Source of the DNA: Cryobacterium psychrophilum
Lineage (GTDB): Bacteria > Actinomycetota > Actinomycetes > Actinomycetales > Microbacteriaceae
DNA: 64,000 bases
NCBI RefSeq assembly: GCF_004365915.1
Contig: NZ_SODI01000001.1
Coordinates: 3,348,001 to 3,412,000, forward strand
Direction of reading: 5' to 3'
The notes under the pieces were generated by a model. The model was given only the letters and a program-made list of their open reading frames with translations, made no database searches and had not been told where the DNA came from. Below are positions 1 through 8,784 of this stretch, piece by piece (the first letter of the stretch is position 1; each line of letters opens with the position of its first letter). The position numbers were made by a program, and so were the translations under genes.

Positions 1-1
1 G

Positions 2-88
2 GATGCGGTTCCACCAACGGTGGCCATGGTGCTTCGCCTGGCCCTCGGACGGCTCGGCCCCGCACAGAACCCGGGGCACCGGTCATGA
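2..88 (+). CDS. ruvA: RuvA C-terminal end (partial)
   Basis: The frame read from base 2 gives a 28-residue tail containing [11 protein letters not shown] and stops at a TGA that overlaps the ruvB ATG (ATGA). This resembles the small C-terminal helical domain of RuvA, the part that contacts RuvB, and ruvA-ruvB is the standard order. RuvA binds the four-way Holliday junction and recruits the RuvB motor. Only the end is in the window, so the identity rests on this short match and on position. Confidence 0.7.
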   Translation, partial: DAVPPTVAMVLRLALGRLGPAQNPGHRS

Positions 89-1119
89 CGACCGATCCGG
101 GAGTCGAGGTCACCAACCCCACGCTCGCGAGCGAAACCGAGCTCGCGTTTGAGGGTGCCCTTCGACCGACGAGCCTGGGCGAATTCGTGGGCCAGCAGAA
201 GGTTCGTGGCCAGCTCCAGCTCATGCTCACGGCCGCCACCATGCAGAATCGCACCCCCGACCATATTCTGCTCGCTGGCCCTCCGGGCCTGGGTAAAACC
301 ACGCTTGCGATGATCATCGCCTACGAGGGAAACCGGCCGCTTCGCATGTCGAGTGGTCCGGCGATCCAGCACGCCGGCGACCTCGCCGCCGTGCTGTCAT
401 CACTGGTGCCCGGCGAGGTGCTGTTTATCGACGAGATTCACCGCATGGCCCGTTCGGCCGAAGAAATGCTGTACCTTGCGATGGAAGACTTCCGGATCGA
501 CATCATGGTGGGTAAGGGTGCGGGCGCCACGTCGGTTCCGCTTGAGCTTGCCCCCTTCACGCTCGTTGGGGCAACGACGCGCTCTGGACTGCTCCCGAAC
601 CCGCTCCGCGATCGCTTCGGGTTCACCGCGAACCTCGAGTTTTATGCCGAGAGCGAACTTGAGCAGGTACTCGGCCGGGCGGCGCAGCTGATCAACCTTC
701 CGATCGGACAGCGCGCCCTGGCCGAGATTGCCGGCCGTTGCCGCGGCACACCCCGCATCGCCAATCGGCTGCTCCGCCGCGTGCGGGACTACGCGCTCGT
801 GCATGGCCACGACGCCGACCTCACCGCCGTACACGCGGCGCTGGAGCTCTACGACGTAGATGAAATCGGTCTCGACCGCCTCGACCGCGAGGTGATGAAG
901 ATCATTCTGACCCGATTCGGTGGGGGACCGGTTGGCCTCAATACCCTGTCGGTTTCGGTCGGCGAGGAGTCGGAAACCATCGAGGCGGTCGTGGAGCCCT
1001 TCCTCGTGAGGATAGGCTTCCTCACGCGCACCCCGCGAGGGCGGGTGGCGACTGGCGCAGCGTGGCGACATTTCGGTCTGAATGATCCTCAGGTCGCCCT
1101 CACCCTGGATGACCTATAA
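85..1119 (+). CDS. ruvB: Holliday junction branch migration ATPase RuvB
   Basis: RuvB is the hexameric AAA+ motor that drives branch migration of Holliday junctions with RuvA. The 344-residue length is normal for the family. Visible motifs are Walker [10 protein letters not shown] (residues 65-73), Walker B with DEIH (116-119), the sensor-1 stretch [12 protein letters not shown] and a C-terminal winged helix. The ATG overlaps the ruvA stop by four bases, so the two are translationally coupled. The following gene, yajC, starts about 75 bases downstream, the usual actinobacterial order ruvC-ruvA-ruvB-yajC-secD-secF. Confidence 0.98.
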   Translation: MTTDPGVEVTNPTLASETELAFEGALRPTSLGEFVGQQKVRGQLQLMLTAATMQNRTPDHILLAGPPGLGKTTLAMIIAYEGNRPLRMSSGPAIQHAGDLAAVLSSLVPGEVLFIDEIHRMARSAEEMLYLAMEDFRIDIMVGKGAGATSVPLELAPFTLVGATTRSGLLPNPLRDRFGFTANLEFYAESELEQVLGRAAQLINLPIGQRALAEIAGRCRGTPRIANRLLRRVRDYALVHGHDADLTAVHAALELYDVDEIGLDRLDREVMKIILTRFGGGPVGLNTLSVSVGEESETIEAVVEPFLVRIGFLTRTPRGRVATGAAWRHFGLNDPQVALTLDDL

Positions 1120-1193
1120 TTCAAGTTGGCTCGTTATGAGTCCCCACACAAACTTCGGCCCCGTCGGCCGCTATCGGAAGGTCTCACAATTTT

Positions 1194-1592
1194 ATGGATC
1201 CGTTGACACTCGTCATGCTTGGCGTTCTGGCAATGCTCGTCTTCTTCATGTTCCGCAACGGTCGCAAGCGCAAGCGCGACCAGGAAGCACTGCAGGCCAC
1301 CATGGTCGCCGGTGCTGACGTTATGACCAACTTCGGAATGTACGGCACCATCGTGTCGATCGACGAAGAAGAGAACAAGGTGGCGCTGCTCATCGCCCCC
1401 GGCACCATCGTGAACATCCACCGCCAGACCATCGCTCGCGTGGTTGAGCCGGTCGTGGACAAGGCCGACGAGGAATCCGATGACGACGTTCTCGCGGAGA
1501 GTCCCGTTATCGAGTCCCTCGGCGAACCCGAGTTCGGGCAGCGCGTCGACAGCGACGACAATGACAACCAGCCCAAAAAGGGCGACGCGTAA
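1194..1592 (+). CDS. yajC: Sec translocon accessory protein YajC
   Basis: YajC is a small single-pass membrane protein that associates with SecD and SecF and helps the SecYEG channel. The 132-residue product has one N-terminal membrane segment (about residues 4-20) followed by a basic RNGRKRKR stretch, then the typical YajC core with GxxVMTNFGMYGTIVSID. The C-terminal third is acidic and variable. A GGAAGG ribosome site lies about 11 bases before the ATG. It precedes secD and secF, consistent with one transcription unit. Confidence 0.95.
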   Translation: MDPLTLVMLGVLAMLVFFMFRNGRKRKRDQEALQATMVAGADVMTNFGMYGTIVSIDEEENKVALLIAPGTIVNIHRQTIARVVEPVVDKADEESDDDVLAESPVIESLGEPEFGQRVDSDDNDNQPKKGDA

Positions 1593-1604
1593 CAAACCCC
1601 TCAC

Positions 1605-1632
1605 CGTGCCCACGCCTACTGGCGTGGGCACG
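1605..1632 (+). terminator. Perfect hairpin between yajC and secD
   Basis: CGTGCCCACGCC, a TACT loop, then GGCGTGGGCACG form an uninterrupted 12-bp stem. There is no T-rich tail, and the secD start follows 22 bases later. It may be a tail-less terminator, an mRNA-processing stop or a structure that tunes secD translation. The sequence shows only the stem. Confidence 0.55.
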
Positions 1633-1654
1633 AGCATAGAAAGCTGAGTTCAAG

Positions 1655-3370
1655 GTGGCTAAGTCGTCCCCGGCCAAGAAGGCCTGGCGTTCCCTGACAT
1701 GGCTTGGCGTGATCATCGTCGGCCTCATCGCCTTCAACGCCGTTGGCGCCGTCAACGGGAACGGATCGTGGTCGCCCAAGCTCGCGCTCGATCTCGAGGG
1801 CGGCACACAGATCATCCTCGAGCCCAAGATTGAAGCCGGGGAAACCGTCTCCCAGGAGCAGTTGAACCAGGCCGTTTCGATCATCCGCCAGCGCATTGAC
1901 TCTGCCGGTGTCTCCGAGTCGGAGATCAACACCCAGGGTGGCACGAACATTGTGGTCTCGATCCCCGGAACACCCGACGACGCCACGATCAACCGCATCG
2001 AGTCCTCGGCGAAGCTCGAGTTCCGGCCCGTACTCGTTGCCGGAGCGCCGACCTCGGCTGCCGTCGGCGCCGACGGTACCGCCACTCCCGCGCCCGAAGC
2101 CACCATCGACCCCAACCTGTCGACCACGCCGTCCGTGGAACCCACCGACGGGAGTGACCTCAACTACGTCACCCCGGCGCTGCAGGCCCAGTACGAGGCC
2201 TTCGACTGTGCCAACGTCGACACGAGCAATGTCGCCCCGGCCGATCAGCCCCTGATCACGTGCGAGAGCGATGGCTCCGCCAAGTACATCCTCGGCCCGG
2301 TCGAGGTCGACGGTGCGAACATCTCCGACTCCACCAACGGCCAGGAAGCCGGCCAGAGTGGAACGCCCACCGGCCAGTGGGTCGTCAACATTGAATTCAA
2401 CGGCAAGGGAGCAGACGAGTTCCTCGCCGTCTCGAGCCGTCTCATCGCCCTGCAGAGCCCGCAGAACCAGTTCGCCGCCGTGCTGGATGGGAAGGTCATC
2501 ACCGCCCCTCGCGTTCTGGGGGTGACGGACACGCCTCAGATCACCGGCAACTTCGACCAGGATTCCTCAAAGGCCCTGGCCGACCAACTCAAGTTCGGCG
2601 CGCTGCCCATCAGCTTCACTGTGCAGAGCCAGGACACGATCAGCGCAACCCTCGGCTCGACGCAGCTCGTCAACGGGCTGATCGCCGGCCTGATCGGTCT
2701 CATTCTCGTCGTGATGTATTCCCTTGCGCAATACCGCCTGCTGGGTCTCGTGACGGTGGCCTCGCTCGGGGTCGCCGCCATTATCACCTACCTCCTCATT
2801 ACGATCCTGTCGTGGCGGGAAGGCTACCGCCTCTCCCTCGCCGGTGTGGCCGGACTGATTGTGGCCATTGGAATCACGGCCGACTCCTTCATCGTCTACT
2901 TCGAGCGTGTCCGCGATGAACTCCGCGACGGACGTGGTCTCGAATCCGCCGTGGAAGCCGGCTGGAAACGAGCCATTCGCACGATCATCGCCTCCGACGT
3001 CGTCAACTTCCTCGCGGCGGCGGTGCTCTTTATCCTCGCCGTGGGCAACGTACGTGGCTTCGCCCTCACCCTCGGGCTGACCACCGTGGTTGACCTCATC
3101 GTCGTTGGCCTGTTCACGCACCCCATGCTGCAACTCATCGCCCAGACTCGTTTCTTCAACGAAGGACACAAGCTGAGCGGACTCGATCCGAGAGCACTCG
3201 GCGCCGTCTACCGAGGTCGCGCACGTTTCGTGCCGTCGGTAGCTGTCCCCGGCACCAAATCTGCATCGTCAAGCCGTGAAGCGGCGAAGCGACAGACCAT
3301 CGCCGAGCGTAAGGCCGCAGAGCTCGTTGGCGCCTCGCAGGATTCGTCGACCGACGGGAAGGATTCCTAA
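1655..3370 (+). CDS. secD: Protein translocase subunit SecD
   Basis: SecD works with SecF in the membrane, using proton motive force to pull exported proteins out of the Sec channel. The 571-residue product has a first membrane helix at about 15-36, the conserved LDLEGGTQI motif (D46), a periplasmic P1 domain, and a C-terminal block of five membrane segments from about residue 335 (RND-like SecD/SecF fold). An Ala/Thr/Pro-rich insert near residues 130-170 is typical of actinobacterial SecD. It starts with GTG (MAKSSPAKK). Its TAA stop shares one base with the secF ATG. Confidence 0.97.
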   Translation: MAKSSPAKKAWRSLTWLGVIIVGLIAFNAVGAVNGNGSWSPKLALDLEGGTQIILEPKIEAGETVSQEQLNQAVSIIRQRIDSAGVSESEINTQGGTNIVVSIPGTPDDATINRIESSAKLEFRPVLVAGAPTSAAVGADGTATPAPEATIDPNLSTTPSVEPTDGSDLNYVTPALQAQYEAFDCANVDTSNVAPADQPLITCESDGSAKYILGPVEVDGANISDSTNGQEAGQSGTPTGQWVVNIEFNGKGADEFLAVSSRLIALQSPQNQFAAVLDGKVITAPRVLGVTDTPQITGNFDQDSSKALADQLKFGALPISFTVQSQDTISATLGSTQLVNGLIAGLIGLILVVMYSLAQYRLLGLVTVASLGVAAIITYLLITILSWREGYRLSLAGVAGLIVAIGITADSFIVYFERVRDELRDGRGLESAVEAGWKRAIRTIIASDVVNFLAAAVLFILAVGNVRGFALTLGLTTVVDLIVVGLFTHPMLQLIAQTRFFNEGHKLSGLDPRALGAVYRGRARFVPSVAVPGTKSASSSREAAKRQTIAERKAAELVGASQDSSTDGKDS

Positions 3371-4392
3371 TGGCCAGCTTCGCCAAGTTTGGAAATGACC
3401 TCTACACGGGCGAACGCTCGCTCAACATTGTGGGCCGACGCAAGCTCTGGTACATGATCGCCGCCGCCATGATCCTGATAGCAGTCGTGGGTCCCTTCGC
3501 CCGCGGTGGGTTCGAGTTCGGCATTGAGTTCACCGGAGGCAGCGAGTTCGTCGTCTCCGACGTGGCCACCCAGGATCAGACGAACGCAACCGATGCCGTG
3601 GCAAGCGTCGTTCCCGCCGCGGTCTCGAAGGTCTCGACCGTGGGCACCACGGAGATCCGGGTGCAGACCGACCAGCTCACGAGCGAGGACAACCGCGCCG
3701 TTCGCGCCGCCCTCGCCACGGCATTCGACGTTCCGGCAACCGACGTGACGGCCTCGTTCATCGGACCGTCGTGGGGCAAGGACATCACCGGTCAGGCACT
3801 TCGCGCCCTCGTCGTCTTCCTCGTTCTGGCCGGCACGGTCATGGCCATCTACTTCCGCACCTGGAAGATGTCCATCGCCGCCATGGTTGCGCTCCTGCAC
3901 GACCTCGTGATCACCGCTGGCATCTACGGCATCACCGGGTTCGAAATCACCCCGGCAGCCGTCATCGGCTTCCTGACGATTCTCGGATACTCGCTCTATG
4001 ACACGGTCGTGGTATTCGACAAGATCCGCGAAAACACCAGTGAAGATGGTCCGGGCTCACTACGCACGTTCGCCGACTCGGTCAACCTCGCCGTCAACCA
4101 GACGCTCGTTCGGTCGATCAACACCTCGGTGGTTGCCGCTCTCCCGGTTGCATCAATTCTCTTCATCGGCGCCTTTGTGCTCGGTGCCGGCACCCTGCGG
4201 GACATCTCCCTCGCACTGCTCATCGGTATCCTCGTTGGAACGTATTCAACGATCTTCATTGCCGCGCCGCTCTACGCCCAGCTGCGCACCCGTGAAGCTG
4301 CGACCCGCAAGCGGGACAAGAAGGCTCTCGCGGCGAAGGTCAACGCGGCGTCGGCTTCCGCTGCCCCGGTGTCCCACGAAGTGAGCGCCTGA
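3370..4392 (+). CDS. secF: Protein translocase subunit SecF
   Basis: SecF is the partner of SecD in the SecDF export motor. The 340-residue protein has an N-terminal membrane helix (about 22-42), the family signature GIEFTGGSEF near 46-55, a short periplasmic domain and five further membrane helices to about residue 305. The start overlaps the secD stop as TAATG, so the two are coupled. The Lys/Ala-rich tail is usual for the group. A probable terminator follows. Confidence 0.97.
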   Translation: MASFAKFGNDLYTGERSLNIVGRRKLWYMIAAAMILIAVVGPFARGGFEFGIEFTGGSEFVVSDVATQDQTNATDAVASVVPAAVSKVSTVGTTEIRVQTDQLTSEDNRAVRAALATAFDVPATDVTASFIGPSWGKDITGQALRALVVFLVLAGTVMAIYFRTWKMSIAAMVALLHDLVITAGIYGITGFEITPAAVIGFLTILGYSLYDTVVVFDKIRENTSEDGPGSLRTFADSVNLAVNQTLVRSINTSVVAALPVASILFIGAFVLGAGTLRDISLALLIGILVGTYSTIFIAAPLYAQLRTREAATRKRDKKALAAKVNAASASAAPVSHEVSA

Positions 4393-4407
4393 GCCTGAAC
4401 GTCGGCT

Positions 4408-4441
4408 TGAGAATCGGGGTCGTTCGCGGCCCCGTTTCTCA
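4408..4441 (+). terminator. Probable terminator after secF
   Basis: TGAGAATCGGGG and CCCCGTTTCTCA form a 12-bp stem with one T-T mismatch around a 10-base loop, 15 bases after the secF stop. There is no strong T run. It separates yajC-secDF from rel. Confidence 0.6.
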
Positions 4442-4526
4442 GAACGACGTCGTTCGGTCATAATTGGTTTACACCGTTGCGGTCCGACGGTCGAAGAGCC
4501 CTCCGGCCCAGGATTGAGGTGAAGCG

Positions 4527-6779
4527 ATGACGGACACCAGCACACCGTCCCCGGCTTCTTTACGGCGTCTGGTTCCACGCATATTTTCGCGTGCCCAGCC
4601 GGCCGGTGCCGTCGACACCCTCATCAAGACGGTGCGACTTCATCACCCGAAGGTTGACTTGTCGATCATCGAGCGCGCGTACACGGCGGCCGAGCGAGCC
4701 CACGATGGGCAGATGCGGCGTAGTGGCGAGCCGTACATCACGCATCCGGTGGCCGTCGCCCAAATTCTCGCCGACCTGGGCATTGGAACCAAAACCATTG
4801 CGGCCGCCCTGCTGCACGACACCGTCGAAGACACGTCGTACACCCTCGACCAGTTGCGAGCCGACTTCGGTGACGAGATCACCATGCTTGTTGATGGGGT
4901 CACCAAGCTCGACAAGGTGAAGTATGGGGACTCGACCCAGGCCGAGACCGTGCGCAAGATGATCGTCGCCATGTCGAAAGACATCCGCGTACTCATCATC
5001 AAACTCGCCGACAGGCTGCACAACGCGCGTACCTGGGGATTCGTCCCCGCTGCATCCGCGGTGCGCAAGGCCACGGAGACGCTCGAGATCTACGCGCCCC
5101 TCGCGCACCGGCTGGGAATCCAGACGATCAAGTGGGAACTCGAAGACCTGTCCTTCGCCGTGCTGTACCCCAAGTTGTACGCCGAAATCGAAAGCCTCGT
5201 TCGCCAGCGCACGCCCCAGCGTGAAGAGTTCGTGCAGAACGTCATCGACACGATCAACGACGACCTCAAAGCCGCTCGCATCCGTGGCAAGGTTGCCGGT
5301 CGACCCAAGCAGTACTACTCGATCTACCAGAAGATGGTCGTTCGCGGTCGCGACTTCGACGAAATATACGACCTCGTCGGAATCCGCGTGCTCGTCAACT
5401 CCGTGCGCGACTGCTACGCCGTGCTCGGGTCGATCCACGCGCGTTGGACGCCGCTGCCCGGTCGTTTCAAGGACTATATCGCCACGCCCAAATTCAACCT
5501 GTACCAGTCCCTGCACACGACCGTGATGGGGCCGAGCGGTCGCCCGGTCGAGATTCAGATTCGCACGCAGGAAATGCACCAGCGAGCCGAATTCGGTGTC
5601 GCCGCGCATTGGAAGTACAAGGAACAGGTCACCGGCAAGAGCCCCGGCGTGGGCCCGAAGAGCGACACCGACATGGCGTGGCTCGCCCACATTTCGGATT
5701 GGCAGGCCGAGACGGTCGACCCCGGCGAATTCCTCGACTCGCTGCGCTACGAAATCGGTGCCAAGGAGGTCTACGTCTTCACCCCCAAGGGCCGCGTGAT
5801 CGGTCTTCCGGCCGGTGCGACGCCCGTAGACTTCGCCTACGCGGTGCACACCGAGGTAGGCCACCGCACCATGGGATCCAAGGTCAACGGCCGGCTCGTT
5901 CCCCTCGAGAGCTCTCTCCATACCGGCGATGTCGTTGAGGTGTTCACCTCCAAGAATCCCGACTCCGGCCCGAGCAAGGACTGGCTGGGCTTCGTCAAGA
6001 GTCCCCGCGCGCGCAACAAGATTCGTCAGTGGTTCACGAAGGAACGTCGGGACGAGGCTATCGAGCAGGGCCGCGACTCGATAGCGCGAGCCATGCGCAA
6101 GCAGAACCTGCCCCTGCAGAAGCTCATGAGCCAGGACTCCTTCGCCGAGGTGGCCGCGCTCATGAAGTACGAGGACGTTTCCGCCCTCTACGCCGCCGTC
6201 GGCGAGGGCCACGTGTCGACGCAGTCCGTGCTTGAGAAGGTCGTCTCCTCGATTCAGACGGTCGAAGAGAGTGACGTCAGTGACTTTCCCGTGGCGCCGA
6301 GCGGCCGCACCCAGACGCCACGTACCAGCGACTCCGGTGTACTCGTTCGGGGTGCGCCGGACATCCTGGTCAAACTCGCCCGGTGCTGCACGCCCGTTCC
6401 GGGCGACAAGATCGTGGGATTCGTCACCAGGGGGGCCGGTGTTTCGGTGCACCAGGCGTCGTGCCACAACGTGCAGTCGCTGCTGAAAGAACCCGAGCGC
6501 ATGATCGATGTCGAGTGGGCACCCACGTCGAAGAGCCTGTTCCTCGTGCACATTCAGATTGAGGCGCTCGACCGATCCGGTCTGTTGTCGGACGTGACGC
6601 GGGTGCTTTCCGAGCACCACGTGAATATTCTCTCCGCAACCGTGAACACGTCGAGCGACCGCCTCGCGATTAGTCGGTTCGTGTTCGAGATGGGGGACAC
6701 GACACACCTCGACCGGGTGCTCAACGCCGTACGGCGCATTGACACCGTCTACGACGTCTATCGCGTCAGCGACGGCTAA
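4527..6779 (+). CDS. relA: Bifunctional (p)ppGpp synthetase/hydrolase Rel
   Basis: Rel makes (p)ppGpp from GTP/GDP and ATP on stalled ribosomes and also degrades it. The 750-residue length and domain order are those of a long RSH enzyme: HD hydrolase with LLHDTVEDT (H97-D98 intact), synthetase with EIQIRT at 342-347, TGS domain from about 413, zinc-finger/helical region with CC near 615, and a C-terminal ACT domain. Both catalytic halves look intact, as expected for the sole actinobacterial enzyme. GAGGTGA precedes the ATG, and a CATAAT box at 4459-4464 may be its -10. The usual upstream neighbour apt is absent here and lies at 29.8 kb. Confidence 0.97.
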   Translation: MTDTSTPSPASLRRLVPRIFSRAQPAGAVDTLIKTVRLHHPKVDLSIIERAYTAAERAHDGQMRRSGEPYITHPVAVAQILADLGIGTKTIAAALLHDTVEDTSYTLDQLRADFGDEITMLVDGVTKLDKVKYGDSTQAETVRKMIVAMSKDIRVLIIKLADRLHNARTWGFVPAASAVRKATETLEIYAPLAHRLGIQTIKWELEDLSFAVLYPKLYAEIESLVRQRTPQREEFVQNVIDTINDDLKAARIRGKVAGRPKQYYSIYQKMVVRGRDFDEIYDLVGIRVLVNSVRDCYAVLGSIHARWTPLPGRFKDYIATPKFNLYQSLHTTVMGPSGRPVEIQIRTQEMHQRAEFGVAAHWKYKEQVTGKSPGVGPKSDTDMAWLAHISDWQAETVDPGEFLDSLRYEIGAKEVYVFTPKGRVIGLPAGATPVDFAYAVHTEVGHRTMGSKVNGRLVPLESSLHTGDVVEVFTSKNPDSGPSKDWLGFVKSPRARNKIRQWFTKERRDEAIEQGRDSIARAMRKQNLPLQKLMSQDSFAEVAALMKYEDVSALYAAVGEGHVSTQSVLEKVVSSIQTVEESDVSDFPVAPSGRTQTPRTSDSGVLVRGAPDILVKLARCCTPVPGDKIVGFVTRGAGVSVHQASCHNVQSLLKEPERMIDVEWAPTSKSLFLVHIQIEALDRSGLLSDVTRVLSEHHVNILSATVNTSSDRLAISRFVFEMGDTTHLDRVLNAVRRIDTVYDVYRVSDG

Positions 6780-7384
6780 GGAACCGGCTCCGAGAAGCGA
6801 GCCGCGACCAGGTCGAGCTGCGCGAGCGCCCGCGCCCGGTGCGGACCGGATCGTTGTGTGCAGGCCCGTCGAGCCTCCACGACGTCGTGGAATCCGCCGT
6901 AGCGCAGCAGGGCCCAGAGCACGGTCGTCAGGGCGCCGCGCCCGAGCGCCGGGTTCGCGTGGGCCAGGTCAACCACGGTGCGCAGGGGCGTGGTGACGCG
7001 CAGTCCCCCGAGCGCGCGGATGTCGACGTCGGAACACACCACCTCCCGTAGATGAACGTGGGTCGACGGCAAGACGTGCGCGCGGGCATGCACATCGACA
7101 CAGAGCTCGTGCTCGCGGGGCTCAGCCAGGAAACCGTAGACCCAGGCCGCACTCGCGCGTTCGATGATGCCCCGTGCGGGCACGAGCGGGGCCAACGATG
7201 CCGCGCGCAGGGAAGGACCGTCGATCTGGTCGATGGGGCACCAGCACGCACCGAGGGGATAGACCTCGCCGTCGAGGCTGGCGCACATCAGTTCGGCGAG
7301 CGGAAGTTCGCCGGGAAGGTGGCCCGGTGCCAGGGCCGCGGCAAGTCGATGCGTCATATGCACAGAATGCCGCTTCTGCACCAT
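6776..7384 (-). CDS. AbiEi-like (type IV antitoxin-family) protein
   Basis: The 202-residue protein resembles the solitary actinobacterial AbiEi-family proteins: an ASAAWVYGF stretch, an internal beta region with HVLPSTHVHLRE, and the GGLRVTTPLRTVVDLA block that is most characteristic. AbiEi antitoxins repress their own promoter and counter the nucleotidyltransferase AbiEii, but no AbiEii-like gene is adjacent, so a toxin-antitoxin role is unproven. An internal ATG at 7357 is an alternative start. Its stop overlaps the stop of the convergent rel gene by a few bases. An imperfect inverted repeat covers the start region. Confidence 0.65.
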   Translation of the reverse strand: MVQKRHSVHMTHRLAAALAPGHLPGELPLAELMCASLDGEVYPLGACWCPIDQIDGPSLRAASLAPLVPARGIIERASAAWVYGFLAEPREHELCVDVHARAHVLPSTHVHLREVVCSDVDIRALGGLRVTTPLRTVVDLAHANPALGRGALTTVLWALLRYGGFHDVVEARRACTQRSGPHRARALAQLDLVAARFSEPVP

Positions 7385-7405
7385 TCAGGTCGCGTGGCGA
7401 CTGAA
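7384..7405 (-). promoter_or_regulatory. Inverted repeat at the AbiEi-like gene start
   Basis: TTCAGGTCGC, GTG, then GCGACTGAA form an inverted repeat with one missing base, touching the ATG at 7384. Since AbiEi-type proteins can autoregulate through inverted repeats, it is a candidate operator. This is inference from position only. Confidence 0.3.
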
Positions 7406-7457
7406 CCTGTGGAGAAACGGCATTCCGACCGCCTGTGGAGGGCGGGTGAGCCTGAAG

Positions 7458-8699
7458 CTACGGGGCGATTGCCTTGAGCCATGCCTTGCGTGCCTCAAGA
7501 GCCTCGGTGGCCTCGGCGATGGCGGCAGCGTTCTTGCTCGCCTGAGCCTTCTCCAGCTCGACCTCGAGCTTCGCGATGGCGTCGTTCAGCTGTCCGGCAA
7601 GACCCTCGGTGCGGGCCTTGGTCTCCGGGTTGTTGCGCTTCCAGTGGTCCTCATCGAGCTTGCGCACGACGGCCTCCACCTTGCGCAGACGATCTTCAAT
7701 CGGCTTGACCTGGTCGCGGGGGACCTTGCCGATCGCATCCCACTTGCGCTGGATGGTGCTCAGCGTGTCGCGGGACTTGATGCGGTCGGTGACGGTCAGC
7801 AGGGTCTCGGCCTCGGTCAGGAGTTCGAGTTTCAGCACGAGGTTGGCGTCGTATTCCTCGTTGGAGATCGCCTCGACCTCGGACTTCGCGGAGTAGAGCA
7901 CGTCGCCAGCTGCCTTGAACTTGGCCCACATGGCGTCGTCCTGCTTCTTGCCGCTGCGACCGGCCTTCTTCCACTCCTCCAGCAGGTTGCGGTACGCAAA
8001 GACGCCGTCCGCGCCCTTGTCCGCGAGCGCTTCGGCCTGCTCGATCAGGCCCTGTTTGCGGGTGCGAACATCCTTGTGTGCGCTGTCAAGCTCCGCGAAG
8101 AACGCCTTGCGGTTCTGTTCGATGGTGGTGCGAGCGGCACGGAAGCGCTTCCACAGGTCGTTTGCCTCGCCCTTGGGGATGCGCGGAGCGTCGTGCTGGT
8201 GCGCCTGCCACTTGGCGAACAGGGCGTCGAGGGCGGCGCTGGTCTGCTTCCACTGTGTCTTGGCGGGGTCCTCAGCGGCGAGTCGTTCTGCCGCGTTCAC
8301 GATGGCGGTGCGTTCGGCGACGGCGGCGGCGGCGGCGGCCTTCGTCTCAACGCTCTGCTGCTCGGTGAGCTCGGTCACGGTTCCGCCGAGGGCGGCGAGA
8401 CGCTCGGCGAGGGCGGCGAGGTTGCCGACGGCGTTGGCGTTTGCGACCGCTGTCGTCAGGTTCGTAACGGACTTGGCGACGTCCGCGGCGGGGGCGCCGC
8501 CCTTGGCGCGCTGCTCCAGCAACGTCACCTGGCCGTTGAGTTCCACGTATTTGCGCTCAAAATACGCAAGCGCTTCTTCGGGAGTAGCGTCGGGGTACTG
8601 GCCGACGGCGCGCTCGCCCGAGGCTTCACGTACGTAAACCGTGCCGGTTTCGTCTACGCGACCCCATGGTTGCTGATCTGTCGTCGTCAAGAGGCTCAC
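7458..8699 (-). CDS. DUF349 domain-containing protein
   Basis: A 413-residue, highly charged, mostly helical protein with repeated DUF349 units: W-rich segments such as KTQWKQTSAALDALFAKW and GEANDLWKRFRAARTTIEQN, spaced about 70 residues apart. Proteins of this family are widespread in actinobacteria between rel and the cyclophilin or hisS genes, with no settled biochemical role. The sequence predicts long coiled-coil stretches at both ends. The start is GTG (MSLLTTTDQQPWG), the N-terminus common in the group. No membrane segment or signal peptide is visible. Confidence 0.85.
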   Translation of the reverse strand: MSLLTTTDQQPWGRVDETGTVYVREASGERAVGQYPDATPEEALAYFERKYVELNGQVTLLEQRAKGGAPAADVAKSVTNLTTAVANANAVGNLAALAERLAALGGTVTELTEQQSVETKAAAAAAVAERTAIVNAAERLAAEDPAKTQWKQTSAALDALFAKWQAHQHDAPRIPKGEANDLWKRFRAARTTIEQNRKAFFAELDSAHKDVRTRKQGLIEQAEALADKGADGVFAYRNLLEEWKKAGRSGKKQDDAMWAKFKAAGDVLYSAKSEVEAISNEEYDANLVLKLELLTEAETLLTVTDRIKSRDTLSTIQRKWDAIGKVPRDQVKPIEDRLRKVEAVVRKLDEDHWKRNNPETKARTEGLAGQLNDAIAKLEVELEKAQASKNAAAIAEATEALEARKAWLKAIAP

Positions 8700-8733
8700 C
8701 TTGCTGCTTTCGTTGTGGGTCCCGGAGGGGACG

Positions 8734-8761
8734 AATACATACTGCTCTTAGCCTATTGCAA
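8734..8761 (-). promoter_or_regulatory. Candidate promoter for the DUF349 gene
   Basis: On the minus strand TTGCAA (8756-8761) and TGTATT (8734-8739) are separated by 16 bases, placing a start about 30 bases before the GTG at 8699. The spacing is plausible but the boxes are imperfect. Confidence 0.3.
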
Positions 8762-8784
8762 GCCCGAGCCCGGATCGCGTGATC

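Noticed and set aside
4560..6707. 715-codon open frame on the minus strand opposite rel
   Set aside because: High-GC shadow of the rel codon pattern; the predicted protein is His/Gly/Arg-rich with no family match, and rel is certain on the other strand.
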